A stretch of 64,000 bases of DNA, taken from NCBI RefSeq assembly GCF_010122465.1, contig NZ_WLZY01000007.1:162934-226933 (forward strand), read 5' to 3'. Both the position numbers and the translations under genes were made by a program. Under the pieces are notes generated by a model. The model saw only the letters and a list, made by a program, of their open reading frames with translations, did no database searches and was not told where the DNA came from. The DNA comes from Phytoactinopolyspora mesophila (GTDB lineage Bacteria > Actinomycetota > Actinomycetes > Jiangellales > Jiangellaceae). Positions 44,014-52,542 of this stretch are shown in pieces. Numbering within the stretch: the first letter of the stretch is position 1; the number at the start of each line of letters is the position of its first letter.

Positions 44014-44820
44014 TCACGAGTAATGGCCGGCGGGCGCGAACGGCAGCGTCGCGGCCTGGTCGGGATCGTGCCCGAAGATCACTTCGGCGTTCGTCTCCTC
44101 GACGATGCGTCGCAGTTTCTCCACCGACTCCAGCCACTTGAGGTTGTCCCAGACGATCGCCGCCCCCACAGCGGGTGGGCCCCAGCTCTCCGCAAGATAG
44201 ACCGCGTCAGAGGTGAAGATTTTGGTACCGGAGTCCGGGCAGTCCACCCGCAATGACATGGTGCCCCAGGTGTGACCCGGGGTTTCGATCACTCCGACAC
44301 CCGGAACTATCTCGACGTCGCCCTCCACGAGGTGATAGTCGATGCCCTCGTAGTCCACTTTCAAGTGAGCGCCCTTGAACGGCCCGTCGATGCCCAGAGC
44401 GCCCTCGTGTTCTTTGCGGTTGACCATGATCCGCGTTTTGCCGTTGTCGAAGAGCTTCGCGTTGGCGGCATGGTCGAAGTGCAGGTGACTGAGGATGAGC
44501 GTGTCGATATCCTCCGGCGCGAGCTCCAGCGCCGCCAGGGAGTCCTGGAGGTAACTGGTGCCCTGCTGAACCGGGAAGAACTCCTGCAGGCCGGTGGGTG
44601 CCCATCTCGATTCCCAGTCCTGGGGAACCCCGGTATCCCACAGGATGCGTCCGTCCGGATGCTCGATCAGCACGGCGTGGGTGGGACAGGTCGTCCAAGG
44701 CGCTGGTTGGGCGGTGTGGCTGCGGTCGGTGATGGTGCTACCAGGTTTGAGCAACAGCCAGGTCTTGTCACACTCCATCACTCCGGTTTGCAGCAGGTGA
44801 ACCTTGCTCGGTGCCGTCAT
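44014..44820 (-). CDS. MBL-fold lactonase, AttM/BlcC-like
   Basis: 268 aa. The zinc site is [10 protein letters not shown] (about 108), [18 protein letters not shown] and GHDPDQ. The final third ([23 protein letters not shown] to a GHYS terminus) closely follows the AttM/BlcC lactonases, which open gamma-butyrolactone and, less well, acyl-homoserine lactones. Operon context with a 4-hydroxybutyrate-type dehydrogenase favours gamma-butyrolactone. ATG at 44820 has a perfect AAGGAGG 6 bp upstream. First gene of the operon, 10 bp before the transhydrogenase gene. Confidence 0.85.
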   Translation of the reverse strand: MTAPSKVHLLQTGVMECDKTWLLLKPGSTITDRSHTAQPAPWTTCPTHAVLIEHPDGRILWDTGVPQDWESRWAPTGLQEFFPVQQGTSYLQDSLAALELAPEDIDTLILSHLHFDHAANAKLFDNGKTRIMVNRKEHEGALGIDGPFKGAHLKVDYEGIDYHLVEGDVEIVPGVGVIETPGHTWGTMSLRVDCPDSGTKIFTSDAVYLAESWGPPAVGAAIVWDNLKWLESVEKLRRIVEETNAEVIFGHDPDQAATLPFAPAGHYS

Positions 44821-44859
44821 GTGCGCCTCCTTGCGCATTGGGCCGGAAAGCTGACGACC

Positions 44860-44888
44860 AGAGTGGCATGTAACATGCTACTCGTCAA
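44860..44888 (-). promoter_or_regulatory. Promoter with GntR-type palindrome in the spacer
   Basis: Reading the minus strand: -35 TTGACG (44888-44883), a 17-bp spacer, -10 CACTCT (44865-44860). The spacer contains the perfect palindrome GCATGT-A-ACATGC (44866-44878), with the core TGTnACA expected for FadR-type GntR operators. It sits about 40 bp upstream of the lactonase start codon and would be silenced by repressor binding. Confidence 0.55.
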
Positions 44889-44962
44889 TCACTTGGCTGC
44901 AGGTTGTCCTAGCGTTGCTGTTCAGATCACAGATCGAGATGGAGCCGGGTGGACAGAAGCGA

Positions 44963-45143
44963 CTTAGAAGCCGCGCGAATAGGGGCGCCGGATAGGGAGC
45001 GGGGTCGGGCGCCTGGGTAGCAAGGCCGAGGCAGGAGTCGCACTGGGTTTGTGCGTCGACTGACGATGAACGCTGGTAGTTCCGGAAACTGGCATGCCCG
45101 GGCCCGCGAGCCCGGCGACTCCCTATTCGCGCGGGTTCTTAAG
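44963..45143. mobile_element. MITE-like element with 22-bp terminal inverted repeats
   Basis: 181 bp flanked by imperfect inverted repeats: left CTTAGAAGCCGCGCGAATAG (44963-44982 onward), right CCCTATTCGCGCGGGTTCTT (45121-45140 onward); they differ by one base and one indel. No gene lies inside. The 19-mer at 44971-44989 recurs inverted at 35857-35875. No transposase is nearby. It lies between the lactonase promoter and the 3' end of the GntR gene. Confidence 0.55.
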
Positions 45144-45161
45144 CACGCGAGCCGCCCGGGC

Positions 45162-45869
45162 TCAGCGTGGGTACCTGGTCCACTCCAGCGAGACCTGCGG
45201 CACCGGATCCCCCCGCTCGGCGGCCTCCTGACCGATCAGTAGGCGAGCGGTGTTCAGCAGGTGACTGCGCATCGCTTCGGCGGCCTCTTCCGCCTTGCCG
45301 GCCTCGACGAGTTCGAACACGTGCTCGTGCTCCACGAGTATGTCGTGCAGGCTCCGGGAACGGTCAACGGTCGAGGTGCCCCGCAACAACACCATGTCGC
45401 GCAGTGAGTCCACATACCGGGCCAGCCGCACGTTTCCGGACGCCTCATTGATGATCTCGTGGAAACGCCGATCCGCCGCCATGAACTCGTTCTCGTCATG
45501 CTCGTCAGCGGCGGCGCGCATGGCGTCCAGCTGGGCACGCAGATCACGGACGAATTCGGGAGCTCGCTGGCTCACTGCCCGGAACGTCGCGGGCACTTCC
45601 AGGAGCAGCCGGACCGCGAACACCTCTTCGAGATCGTGAAGCGACGTCTGCAAGATCCGCACCCCGCGATTGCGCTCGAACCGCACCATCCCCAGAGCTG
45701 CGAGCTGGATCAGCGCCTCACGGACGGGCGTGCGCGAGACGCCGAGGCGCTCGGCAAGCTCCTGCACCGAGTACAGCCGGCGCGGCACGAGCTCACCATT
45801 GACAATGGCGGTTCGCAGCTCTTCGAGGATCTTCCCGCCGAGGTTGGGGGTGTCGTCGATCCGCCGCAT
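45162..45869 (-). CDS. GntR-family regulator, FadR (FCD) subfamily
   Basis: 235 aa. Winged HTH at about 8-72 (YSVQELAERLGVSRTPVREALIQLAALGMVRFERNRGVRI), then an all-helical FCD domain. Metal-ligand residues are visible (ADRRFHEIINEASGN and HEHVFELVEAG plus a later SHL His). FCD proteins bind small carboxylates. ATG at 45869 lies 6 bp after AAGAAT, so the mRNA is likely leaderless. It lies upstream of, and in line with, the lactonase operon; the palindrome at 44866-44878 is its best candidate site. Confidence 0.88.
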   Translation of the reverse strand: MRRIDDTPNLGGKILEELRTAIVNGELVPRRLYSVQELAERLGVSRTPVREALIQLAALGMVRFERNRGVRILQTSLHDLEEVFAVRLLLEVPATFRAVSQRAPEFVRDLRAQLDAMRAAADEHDENEFMAADRRFHEIINEASGNVRLARYVDSLRDMVLLRGTSTVDRSRSLHDILVEHEHVFELVEAGKAEEAAEAMRSHLLNTARLLIGQEAAERGDPVPQVSLEWTRYPR

Positions 45870-45921
45870 CCGGTCATTCTTACACGCAACTCCCCGGCGC
45901 CAGGACATCTCGTTGGTGGTC

Positions 45922-47070
45922 TCACACAGCAAGCGGCACCCGCGCCCAGCCGTCGTCGTGCTCCGCCACCAGCCCTCCCCCAGCGAGCTTGCGCAACGAA
46001 GCCTCGACGAAGGGCACCGAATAGCCACTGCACTCGGCCAACTCCGATACCGTCACCGGCGCATAGGCCGGCATTCGCTCATAGACATCACGCTCCTCGG
46101 GGCGGAACCGGTCGAGCGGGCGGTTCTCCCCGACCGGCGCCGACACTGCGTCGACGCCCAACCGGCCCGCGGCATCGACCACCTCCGCCGCGTCAGTGAC
46201 CAGCGTGGCGCCCTTGTTGCGGGCCCATTCATGGCAACCGGCCGACTGCTGGGACGTCACCGGCCCCGGCACCACCATCACCTCCCGGCCGAGCTTCACC
46301 GCCCAGTGGGCCGTGCTCAGCGCTCCGGACCGTAGTGCCGCCTCCACCACGACCGTTCCCGACGTGAGCCCCGCGATGATCCGGTTACGTGCAATGAACC
46401 GGGAACGCATCGGCTTCATCCCCGGTGGCAGTTCACTGATCACCACACCGCAGCCGGCGATGCGTTCGAGCAGCTCGGCGTGTGCGCGAGGATACGCGAT
46501 GTCCAGGCCACATGCCAGCACCGCATGGGTCGGGCCGGCCATGGCCATGGCTCCGCGATGTGCCGCCGCGTCAATGCCATACGCAGCCCCGGACACGACC
46601 GTCCAGCCCAGCGTCGCCAGGTCAGCCGCGAGGTCCGCGGCTACCCGCACGCCGTAAGACGTCGCGGCCCGAGCCCCGACCACGGCAACCGCCTGTGGGC
46701 CGATCCCCGCCGGAGAGCCACGGCCGCGAACCCACAATCCGAAGGGCGGCGGCACCGCTTCCGCGCCCGCGTCGAGGGTCGCGGGCATGGTGTCCAGTAC
46801 TGTCGGCCAGTCCGCATCGCCGGGGCACACGAACCGGATCTCAAGTTCGGCCGCCCGCGACAGAACTCCGGCACCGTCGACGCCCTCGGCCCGGCGCCCC
46901 AGGACGCCGTCTCGGTCGAAACGGGCGTCGCCCTGGATGATCGCGTTCCACGTCGCCTCCGCGCCACCGTTTGCCACCCGTTGAGCCACCTTCAACGAGC
47001 CCGGCTCGGCCACTGCCGACAGTGCCGCGCGCGCCGCCCGATCAGCCGAGGTGGAGCGCTGACTGCTCAT
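45922..47070 (-). CDS. dprA: DNA-processing protein DprA
   Basis: 382 aa. The Rossmann-like DprA core is at about 75-300: VAVVGARAATSYG, SGAAYGIDAAAHRGA, ACGLDIAYPRAH and FIARNRIIAGLTSGTVVVEA. A C-terminal winged helix (about 325-378) is present. DprA loads RecA on incoming single-stranded DNA. It overlaps the yifB-like gene by 4 bp; order yraN-yifB-dprA is the conserved actinobacterial one. Confidence 0.94.
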   Translation of the reverse strand: MSSQRSTSADRAARAALSAVAEPGSLKVAQRVANGGAEATWNAIIQGDARFDRDGVLGRRAEGVDGAGVLSRAAELEIRFVCPGDADWPTVLDTMPATLDAGAEAVPPPFGLWVRGRGSPAGIGPQAVAVVGARAATSYGVRVAADLAADLATLGWTVVSGAAYGIDAAAHRGAMAMAGPTHAVLACGLDIAYPRAHAELLERIAGCGVVISELPPGMKPMRSRFIARNRIIAGLTSGTVVVEAALRSGALSTAHWAVKLGREVMVVPGPVTSQQSAGCHEWARNKGATLVTDAAEVVDAAGRLGVDAVSAPVGENRPLDRFRPEERDVYERMPAYAPVTVSELAECSGYSVPFVEASLRKLAGGGLVAEHDDGWARVPLAV

Positions 47071-48596
47071 GCGGCCTCCCCGAGGCGAAGGCTCACTGCG
47101 TTGCTGACGTCGGCGCGTTGTGGGCGGTCATGTCCCGCGAGGTCGGCGATGGTCCACGCCAGCCGCAGGATGCGGTCCATACCACGTGCGGTGACGTTGC
47201 CCTTGCGCAGTTGCTCATAGGCAGGAGTCACCACCTCGGCCGGCAACGGGAACTCCCGGCGCAAGAACGCCATGGGCACCTCGCCGTTGACCCGCCACGG
47301 GGTGCCGGCCAACCGCTTCGCCTGCCGCTCCCGGGCCGTAGCCACTCGTTCCGCCACGGCTTTGCTGGTCTCGGCTGTGCGCAGACCAGCGTCGATCTCG
47401 GTGACGGAAGGAGGGGCAACATGCTGGTAGAGGTCGATCCGGTCACGTACCGGTCCAGAAATCCGCTGCTGGTATCGGCGAATCGAATGGGGTGGGCATT
47501 CACATTCGCGGTGCCGGCTGCCATGGTTACCACATGCACATGGGTTCTGAGCGATGGCCAGCAAAAAGGATGCCGGGAAGACGGCCGTCGAGTTGGCACG
47601 GGACACCACGATCTTGCCGTTTTCCAACGGCTCCCGCAGCGAGTCGAGGACCTGGCGGGAAAACTCCGGGGCCTCGTCCAGGAACAGCACACCGCGATGC
47701 GCGAGGCTGGCCATCCCTGGCCGCACGATGGTGCCACCGCCCACGATCGCGGCCGTCGATGCCGAGTGATGCGGATCGGTGAACGGCGGACGCACCACAA
47801 GTGGGCGATCCGGCGGTAGCACGCCGGCCACCGAGTGAATTGCGGTCACGTCGAGCGACTCCTCCGTCGACAGGTCCGGCAGCAATCCGGGCAGCCGACG
47901 GGCCAGCATGGTCTTGCCAGCACCTGGTGGACCTTCCAGCCGGATGTGATGATGGCCGGCGGCGGCGATCTCGATCGCGGTTTTCGCCTTGCTCTGTCCG
48001 GCGACGTCGGCCAGATCAAGCCCCGGGTCCTGCGGCACCGCTGTCAGTGGCGGCACCTGCTCCTCCGGCTCGTCGTCGGGAACGTCCACTCCACGCAGGA
48101 CGGCGAGCGTCTGACGCAACGAACGCGTACCCACTACCGAGACACCCGGCACCTGCCTGGCCTCGCCCACATTGCGTTCCGGGACGACGACGCGCCGCAC
48201 CCCTGCCTTCGACGCCGCGAGCACGGCTGGCAAGACACCGGGCACCGACCGCAGCCGCCCGTCCAGGGCCAGCTCGCCGAAGAAGACGACACCCAGCGTG
48301 GCCGACTCGGGGACTTCGTCGGCCGCCGCCAGGATGGCCACGGCGACACCCAAATCGAAGTGACTGCCACGTTTCGGCAACGCGGCCGGGGACAAGCTGA
48401 CCGTGATCTTCTGCAGGGGCCACGACTCGCCACTGGACAACACCGCCGCCCGGACCCGGTCCCGGGCCTCGTACAGCGAAGCGTCCGGCAAACCGACCAG
48501 GGTGAAGCCCGGCATGCCCCCGATATGCACGTCGATGTCGACAACCGTGCCCTGTACGCCGACGAGAGCGACGCTTCGGCACCGGCCCAGCCGCAT
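47067..48596 (-). CDS. YifB/ComM-family AAA+ ATPase (Mg-chelatase-like)
   Basis: 509 aa. N-terminal Lon-protease-like domain with a ChlI part (about 1-170), Walker A EGPPGAGKTMLARRLPGLL (about 218), Walker B GVLFLDEAPEF (about 295), and a C-terminal Mg_chelatase_C domain with CACGNHG and CECPPHSIRRYQQRISGP. Homologues include ComM, a branch-migration helicase in natural transformation. ATG at 48596 shares one base with the stop of the yraN-like gene (TGATG). Confidence 0.92.
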   Translation of the reverse strand: MRLGRCRSVALVGVQGTVVDIDVHIGGMPGFTLVGLPDASLYEARDRVRAAVLSSGESWPLQKITVSLSPAALPKRGSHFDLGVAVAILAAADEVPESATLGVVFFGELALDGRLRSVPGVLPAVLAASKAGVRRVVVPERNVGEARQVPGVSVVGTRSLRQTLAVLRGVDVPDDEPEEQVPPLTAVPQDPGLDLADVAGQSKAKTAIEIAAAGHHHIRLEGPPGAGKTMLARRLPGLLPDLSTEESLDVTAIHSVAGVLPPDRPLVVRPPFTDPHHSASTAAIVGGGTIVRPGMASLAHRGVLFLDEAPEFSRQVLDSLREPLENGKIVVSRANSTAVFPASFLLAIAQNPCACGNHGSRHRECECPPHSIRRYQQRISGPVRDRIDLYQHVAPPSVTEIDAGLRTAETSKAVAERVATARERQAKRLAGTPWRVNGEVPMAFLRREFPLPAEVVTPAYEQLRKGNVTARGMDRILRLAWTIADLAGHDRPQRADVSNAVSLRLGEAA

Positions 48597-48991
48597 CAGA
48601 ACGCACCTCGCACGTGCTCGATGTGAGGCGCCCCGCGCCGCTGACGATGCACCGCCACCACGTCGACTCGAACCGGTGCGTTGTGGCGCCCGTTGGCCTC
48701 CCGCCACGTCAGCGCCAGCCGCCGTAGCCTGGAGCGTTTCTCCCAGGTGACGGCTTCGAGGCCGGATCCGTATCCCGTCCCGCTACGAGTCTTCACCTCG
48801 CACACGACCACGGTCTGACCGTCCAGGGCCACGATGTCGATCTCGCCCTCGGCACACCGCCAGTTCCGGCAGAGAATCTCCATCCCCTGCTGTTCCAGAT
48901 GCCGTACAGCGACCTCCTCGCCGTACGCTCCGACACCGTCTTTGACCCGCACCGGCCTCACCTCCGGATGACGAGCCTGTCCGCCGGACAC
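48596..48991 (-). CDS. YraN/UPF0102-family endonuclease-like protein
   Basis: 131 aa. The restriction-endonuclease-like core motif is present: GAYGEEVAVRHLEQQGMEILCRNWRCAEGEIDIVALDG and VCEVKTRSGTGYG (E-x-K). Function is undefined; the gene almost always sits next to yifB and dprA, as here. GTG at 48991 is used; the first 15 residues are not conserved. Confidence 0.88.
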   Translation of the reverse strand: MSGGQARHPEVRPVRVKDGVGAYGEEVAVRHLEQQGMEILCRNWRCAEGEIDIVALDGQTVVVCEVKTRSGTGYGSGLEAVTWEKRSRLRRLALTWREANGRHNAPVRVDVVAVHRQRRGAPHIEHVRGAF

Positions 48992-49090
48992 GCAACATAG
49001 AAGGGGCTACTCACGAGTTGTGGACAACTCAGCCCGATGCGCGGCCCCAGCCTGTGGACAACCCCGCCTCACCTGCCCCACGTCCGTCCA

Positions 49091-49323
49091 CTAAATGATC
49101 ATGTTTGGTTGGTTTCCTCGTGCTTTGACAGGGCTTCAGGCCCGGTGAGGCATGAGAAGTCCCGGTAATGCCCGGCCGCGGGCTCGACGCACCTGTAACG
49201 AATGCCCTGTCAGCGACACCATCCGCCCCGGGGCAGCCCCGCACACGACAAGGACTTCTCGTGCCTCACCATGCATTCAGGCATGGTGACGCACGAGAGA
49301 ACCCACCAAACATGATCATTTAG
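49091..49323. mobile_element. MITE-like element with 33-bp terminal inverted repeats
   Basis: 233 bp. The left end (49091-49123, starting CTAAATGATCATGTTTGGT) and right end (49291-49323, reading out as ...CAAACATGATCATTTAG) are inverted copies with about three mismatches. Just inside each end is a CTCGTGC...GCACGAG hairpin; the right one spans 49259-49297. No reading frame fits. The right-hand 66 bp recurs at 7545-7610. It fills the gap between yraN and the DUF2469 gene; the remaining about 100 bp upstream of yraN holds nothing else evident. Confidence 0.65.
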
Positions 49324-49350
49324 GCGAGCGTCAGCGAGCGGGAGGTGGGG

Positions 49351-49662
49351 TCAGTCGGTCTTGGGAATCTCGAGATCGCTCTTGGCGAGTTCCTCGACGT
49401 TGACGTCCTTGAACGTGACGACCTTGACGTTCTTCACAAATCGAGCCGGCCGGTACATGTCCCAAACCCAGGCGTCGCTCATGGTCACCTCGAAGTACAC
49501 ATCTGCGCCCTCGCCGCGCACTTGAAGGTCGACGTTGTTGGTGAGGTAGAAGCGTCGTTCGGTCTCCACCACGTACGAAAACAATCCCACGACATCCCGG
49601 TACTCGCGATAAAGCGAGAGCTCCATGTCGGATTCGTACTTCTCGAGATCCTCAGCACTCAT
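49351..49662 (-). CDS. DUF2469 protein (conserved actinobacterial hypothetical)
   Basis: 103 aa. The N-terminus MSAEDLEKYESDMELSLYREYRDVV and FSYVVETERRFYLTNNVDLQVR are hallmarks of this small family, found next to rnhB in nearly all actinobacteria. No function is known. ATG at 49662 lies inside the end of rnhB (11-bp overlap), so translation is coupled. Confidence 0.9.
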   Translation of the reverse strand: MSAEDLEKYESDMELSLYREYRDVVGLFSYVVETERRFYLTNNVDLQVRGEGADVYFEVTMSDAWVWDMYRPARFVKNVKVVTFKDVNVEELAKSDLEIPKTD

Positions 49663-50407
49663 GGTCAAGCAACCCTTCTCGCTCCAGTCCGGCGATCATG
49701 GTGTCAGGCGCTGCACTCTCGGTGTCACAGACCTGCCGGTTCTCCTCTTCAGGGGACATCACGCGGGCAACGTTCACGTACGAGCGGCGGTGCACCGGAC
49801 TCGCCCCCAGGCGCTCCAGCGCACGCTGATGATCACCCGTCACATATCCCTTGTGTTCGTCGAACCCGTATCCAGGCCACCGCTTGGCGGCTTCGACCAT
49901 CATGCGGTCCCTGGTCACCTTGGCGATGACCGACGCTGCCGCGATGCAGGCGGCGACCTGGTCGCCCTTCCACATCGCCAGCCCCGGAACGCCCAAACCC
50001 GCCACCGGAAAGCCGTCGGTGAGCACGTAGCCGGGCGCCACGTCGAGCCGCGCCAGCGCGCGGCGCATGGCTTCGATGTTGGTGCGGTGCAGGCCGATGC
50101 GGTCGATCTCCGACGGCTCGACCACCACGACCGACCAGGCTGCCGCCCGGTCCAGGACCTCGCCGTAGGCGCGCTCACGGGCCGCCGGGGTCAGCAGTTT
50201 GGAGTCGGCGAGCCCTGGGATCCGGCCCCGCTTGCCGTCGGCCAGTACAGCCGCCGCCACGACCAGCGGTCCGGCGCACGCTCCCCGTCCGGCCTCATCA
50301 GCACCGGCAACCGGAGCGAAACCAGCACGAGCCAGGACGCGTTCGTAGGCGTAGATGCCGGCGTCGCGCCGGACCGAGACCGGAGGGCGATCAACTAGGA
50401 CGGTCAT
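49652..50407 (-). CDS. rnhB: Ribonuclease HII
   Basis: 251 aa. The catalytic DEAGRG motif lies at about residue 37, with VVEPSEIDRIGLHRTNIEAM and the later Asp in ASVIAKVTRDRMM. It cuts RNA from RNA-DNA hybrids and misincorporated ribonucleotides. Followed by DUF2469 and preceded by lepB, the conserved order. Confidence 0.93.
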   Translation of the reverse strand: MTVLVDRPPVSVRRDAGIYAYERVLARAGFAPVAGADEAGRGACAGPLVVAAAVLADGKRGRIPGLADSKLLTPAARERAYGEVLDRAAAWSVVVVEPSEIDRIGLHRTNIEAMRRALARLDVAPGYVLTDGFPVAGLGVPGLAMWKGDQVAACIAAASVIAKVTRDRMMVEAAKRWPGYGFDEHKGYVTGDHQRALERLGASPVHRRSYVNVARVMSPEEENRQVCDTESAAPDTMIAGLEREGLLDHEC

Positions 50408-50478
50408 GATGAGCCAAGCTTACGGAGCAACGTCACGACTTCGACACCCAACACACGGCTTCCTGCCCAGCAACGCCA

Positions 50479-51204
50479 CTATTCGGGGTCGGGAACGTGG
50501 TCGAAGGCGTCGCCCGCGGAGACCGTCGACCATCTGTTGACCGGCCATACGACGGCGAACGCCCGCCCCACCACAAGGTCTTCAGAGAATGACCCGTTCA
50601 AGCGGGAATCGCCGGAGTTCGACCGGTGGTCGCCCAGCACGAACAGCTCGCCGTCGGGCACCACTTCGCTGAACTCGTTCAGCGAAGGATCGTCTCCCGG
50701 AAACAAATGCCCGGCCTCGTCGATCGGCACGCCGTTGACGCTCAACAGGCCGTCGTCGTCGCAGCACTCCACCGTGTCACCACCAAGACCGATGACCCGC
50801 TTGATCAGGTGACCTTCGGAGTCGTCGGGCAGAATGCCGACGAACTGGAAGAACCCCTTGATCGCACCGCCGACGCCGTCGGACGCCTCCGGCTGCGGCC
50901 CGAGCCACCCGTTCGGGTCGGCGAACACGACGACGTCTCCACGCTCGATATCGCCGAATCGGAGACTGATCTTCGACACCATGACGCGGTCGCCCACGCG
51001 CAGCGTGTCTTGCATCGATTCGGACGGGATCAGGAACGCTTGAAAGAGAAATATCCGGACGACGGTGGCGATGATCAGAGACAGCGCCACCACAATCGCG
51101 GTTTCTTTGAGAATCGCCAGTCCGCGCCCGCGGCGCGGCATGTGTTGTGGCTCTTCGGACTGATCCTCGTCGCCCGGAGGCACGCTCTCCTCGATCACGC
51201 CCAC
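50479..51204 (-). CDS. lepB: Signal peptidase I
   Basis: 241 aa. A cytoplasmic acidic N-terminus (about 1-28) precedes one membrane helix (about 32-55). Catalytic Ser is in IPSESMQDTL (about 60), the Lys in LIKRVIGLGGDTV (about 135), and GDHRSNSGDSR closes the S26 signature. It removes signal peptides outside the membrane. Located 15 bp downstream of rplS. Confidence 0.94.
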   Translation of the reverse strand: MGVIEESVPPGDEDQSEEPQHMPRRGRGLAILKETAIVVALSLIIATVVRIFLFQAFLIPSESMQDTLRVGDRVMVSKISLRFGDIERGDVVVFADPNGWLGPQPEASDGVGGAIKGFFQFVGILPDDSEGHLIKRVIGLGGDTVECCDDDGLLSVNGVPIDEAGHLFPGDDPSLNEFSEVVPDGELFVLGDHRSNSGDSRLNGSFSEDLVVGRAFAVVWPVNRWSTVSAGDAFDHVPDPE

Positions 51205-51219
51205 CCCAACGGGAGTTCG

Positions 51220-51570
51220 TCAGGCCGTTTCGCGCTTCTCGCGGATCCTTGCCGCCTTGCCACGACGGGTGCGCAGGTAGTAGAGCTTGGCGCGACGCAC
51301 GTCACCACGCGTCACGACCTCGATCTTTTCGATGATGGGGGTGTGCACCGGGAACGTACGCTCAACTCCCACACCGAAGCTGACCTTGCGGACGGTGAAG
51401 GTCTCTCGCACGCCGGAGCCCTGGCGGCGAATCACGACACCCTGGAACACCTGGATACGGGACCGGTTACCTTCGACGACCTTCACGTGAACCTTCACGG
51501 TGTCGCCGGCACGGAAGCCGGGGATGTCGTCGCGCAGTTGCGCGGCATCTACAACGTCAAGCGTATGCAT
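51220..51570 (-). CDS. rplS: 50S ribosomal protein L19
   Basis: 116 aa. [23 protein letters not shown] and [19 protein letters not shown] identify L19. ATG at 51570 is the family start ([12 protein letters not shown]). Between trmD and lepB, the standard order. Confidence 0.95.
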   Translation of the reverse strand: MHTLDVVDAAQLRDDIPGFRAGDTVKVHVKVVEGNRSRIQVFQGVVIRRQGSGVRETFTVRKVSFGVGVERTFPVHTPIIEKIEVVTRGDVRRAKLYYLRTRRGKAARIREKRETA

Positions 51571-51746
51571 CGCGATTTTCGCTTCCTTGCAGGCGCCACG
51601 GGTCACCCGCAGTATGGGGAGTTACCTTGATCCCGGCGTTCGCAAACGGTGCTCCCCCCGTGGCAGGGGCGGCCAGCGTGCCGGGCACGGACGCTCTAGT
51701 CTGCCACACCAGCCCGCGTCAGCGGAAACCGGCACTGCCCTTCCCC

Positions 51747-51797
51747 ATGATCATGAACACCTTGTGACCATATTGGTCACTTAGTCTTCATGATCAT
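51747..51797. repeat. Nested palindrome (TGATC-containing) at the trmD-rplS junction
   Basis: An outer 11-bp stem ATGATCATGAA/TTCATGATCAT (51747-51757, 51787-51797) and an inner 7-bp stem GTGACCA/TGGTCAC (51764-51770, 51774-51780). It overlaps the last codons and stop of trmD (51781), so the trmD C-terminus is partly encoded by the repeat. Could separate trmD from rplS expression. Confidence 0.65.
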
Positions 51798-52542
51798 CGG
51801 CCAGGCCGGTCAGAACCTCGCGATCGTGGTCGTCGAGCGTGGCCGGATCGAGCCGCGCGAGCAGGTCCGGCCGGCGGCGAGCGGTCAGCCGCAGCGCCTC
51901 GTCACGACGCCACCGGGCCACTCGGGCGTGGTGGCCGGACAGCAACACGTCAGGAACGTCCATCCCCCGCCACGACGGCGGTTTGGTGTACACCGGGTAC
52001 TCGAGGAGACCGTCGGCGCCATGCGACTCCTCCGTCAGCGACTCCGGGTTCCCGACGACGCCCGGCAGCAGCCGGCCCACAGCTTCGACCACCACGAGCG
52101 CGGCGACTTCCCCGCCGTTGAGGACGTAGTCGCCGATGGACACCTCGCTGACCCGCATCCGTGTCCGCGCGTCAGCCACGACACGAGCGTCGATACCTTC
52201 GTAGCGGCCGCAGGCAAAGATCAGCCACGGCTCGGCCGCCAGGTCATTGGCCGTGCGCTGGGTGAACGGGTGTCCAGCGGGCGTCGGAACGATCAAGTGT
52301 GGCGGCATATCGCCCTGGGAGACGACGTCGTCGATCGCCTGACCCCACACGTCCGGGCGCATCACCATCCCGGCGCCACCCCCATACGGAGTGTCGTCCA
52401 CCGTCCGGTGCCGGTCGGTGGCCCACTCTCGCAGATCATGAATCCGAAGATCGAGCAATCCGGACTCCCGGGCCTTGCCCACCAGCGAGAGCCCAAGCGG
52501 GGCCAGGTAGTCCGGGAAGATCGTGATGATGTCGATCCTCAC
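51781..52542 (-). CDS. trmD: tRNA (guanine-37-N1)-methyltransferase
   Basis: 253 aa SPOUT enzyme. [12 protein letters not shown] at the N-terminus, [18 protein letters not shown] (about 52), the knot segment [14 protein letters not shown] and [11 protein letters not shown] are complete. It makes m1G37 and prevents frameshifting. GTG start overlaps the rimM stop by 4 bp. Confidence 0.95.
   Translation of the reverse strand: MRIDIITIFPDYLAPLGLSLVGKARESGLLDLRIHDLREWATDRHRTVDDTPYGGGAGMVMRPDVWGQAIDDVVSQGDMPPHLIVPTPAGHPFTQRTANDLAAEPWLIFACGRYEGIDARVVADARTRMRVSEVSIGDYVLNGGEVAALVVVEAVGRLLPGVVGNPESLTEESHGADGLLEYPVYTKPPSWRGMDVPDVLLSGHHARVARWRRDEALRLTARRRPDLLARLDPATLDDHDREVLTGLADDHED

Noticed and set aside
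44014-44820. Lactonase as an acyl-homoserine-lactone quorum-quenching enzyme
   Set aside because: Operon partners point to gamma-butyrolactone/4-hydroxybutyrate use. AHL hydrolysis would be a side activity at most.
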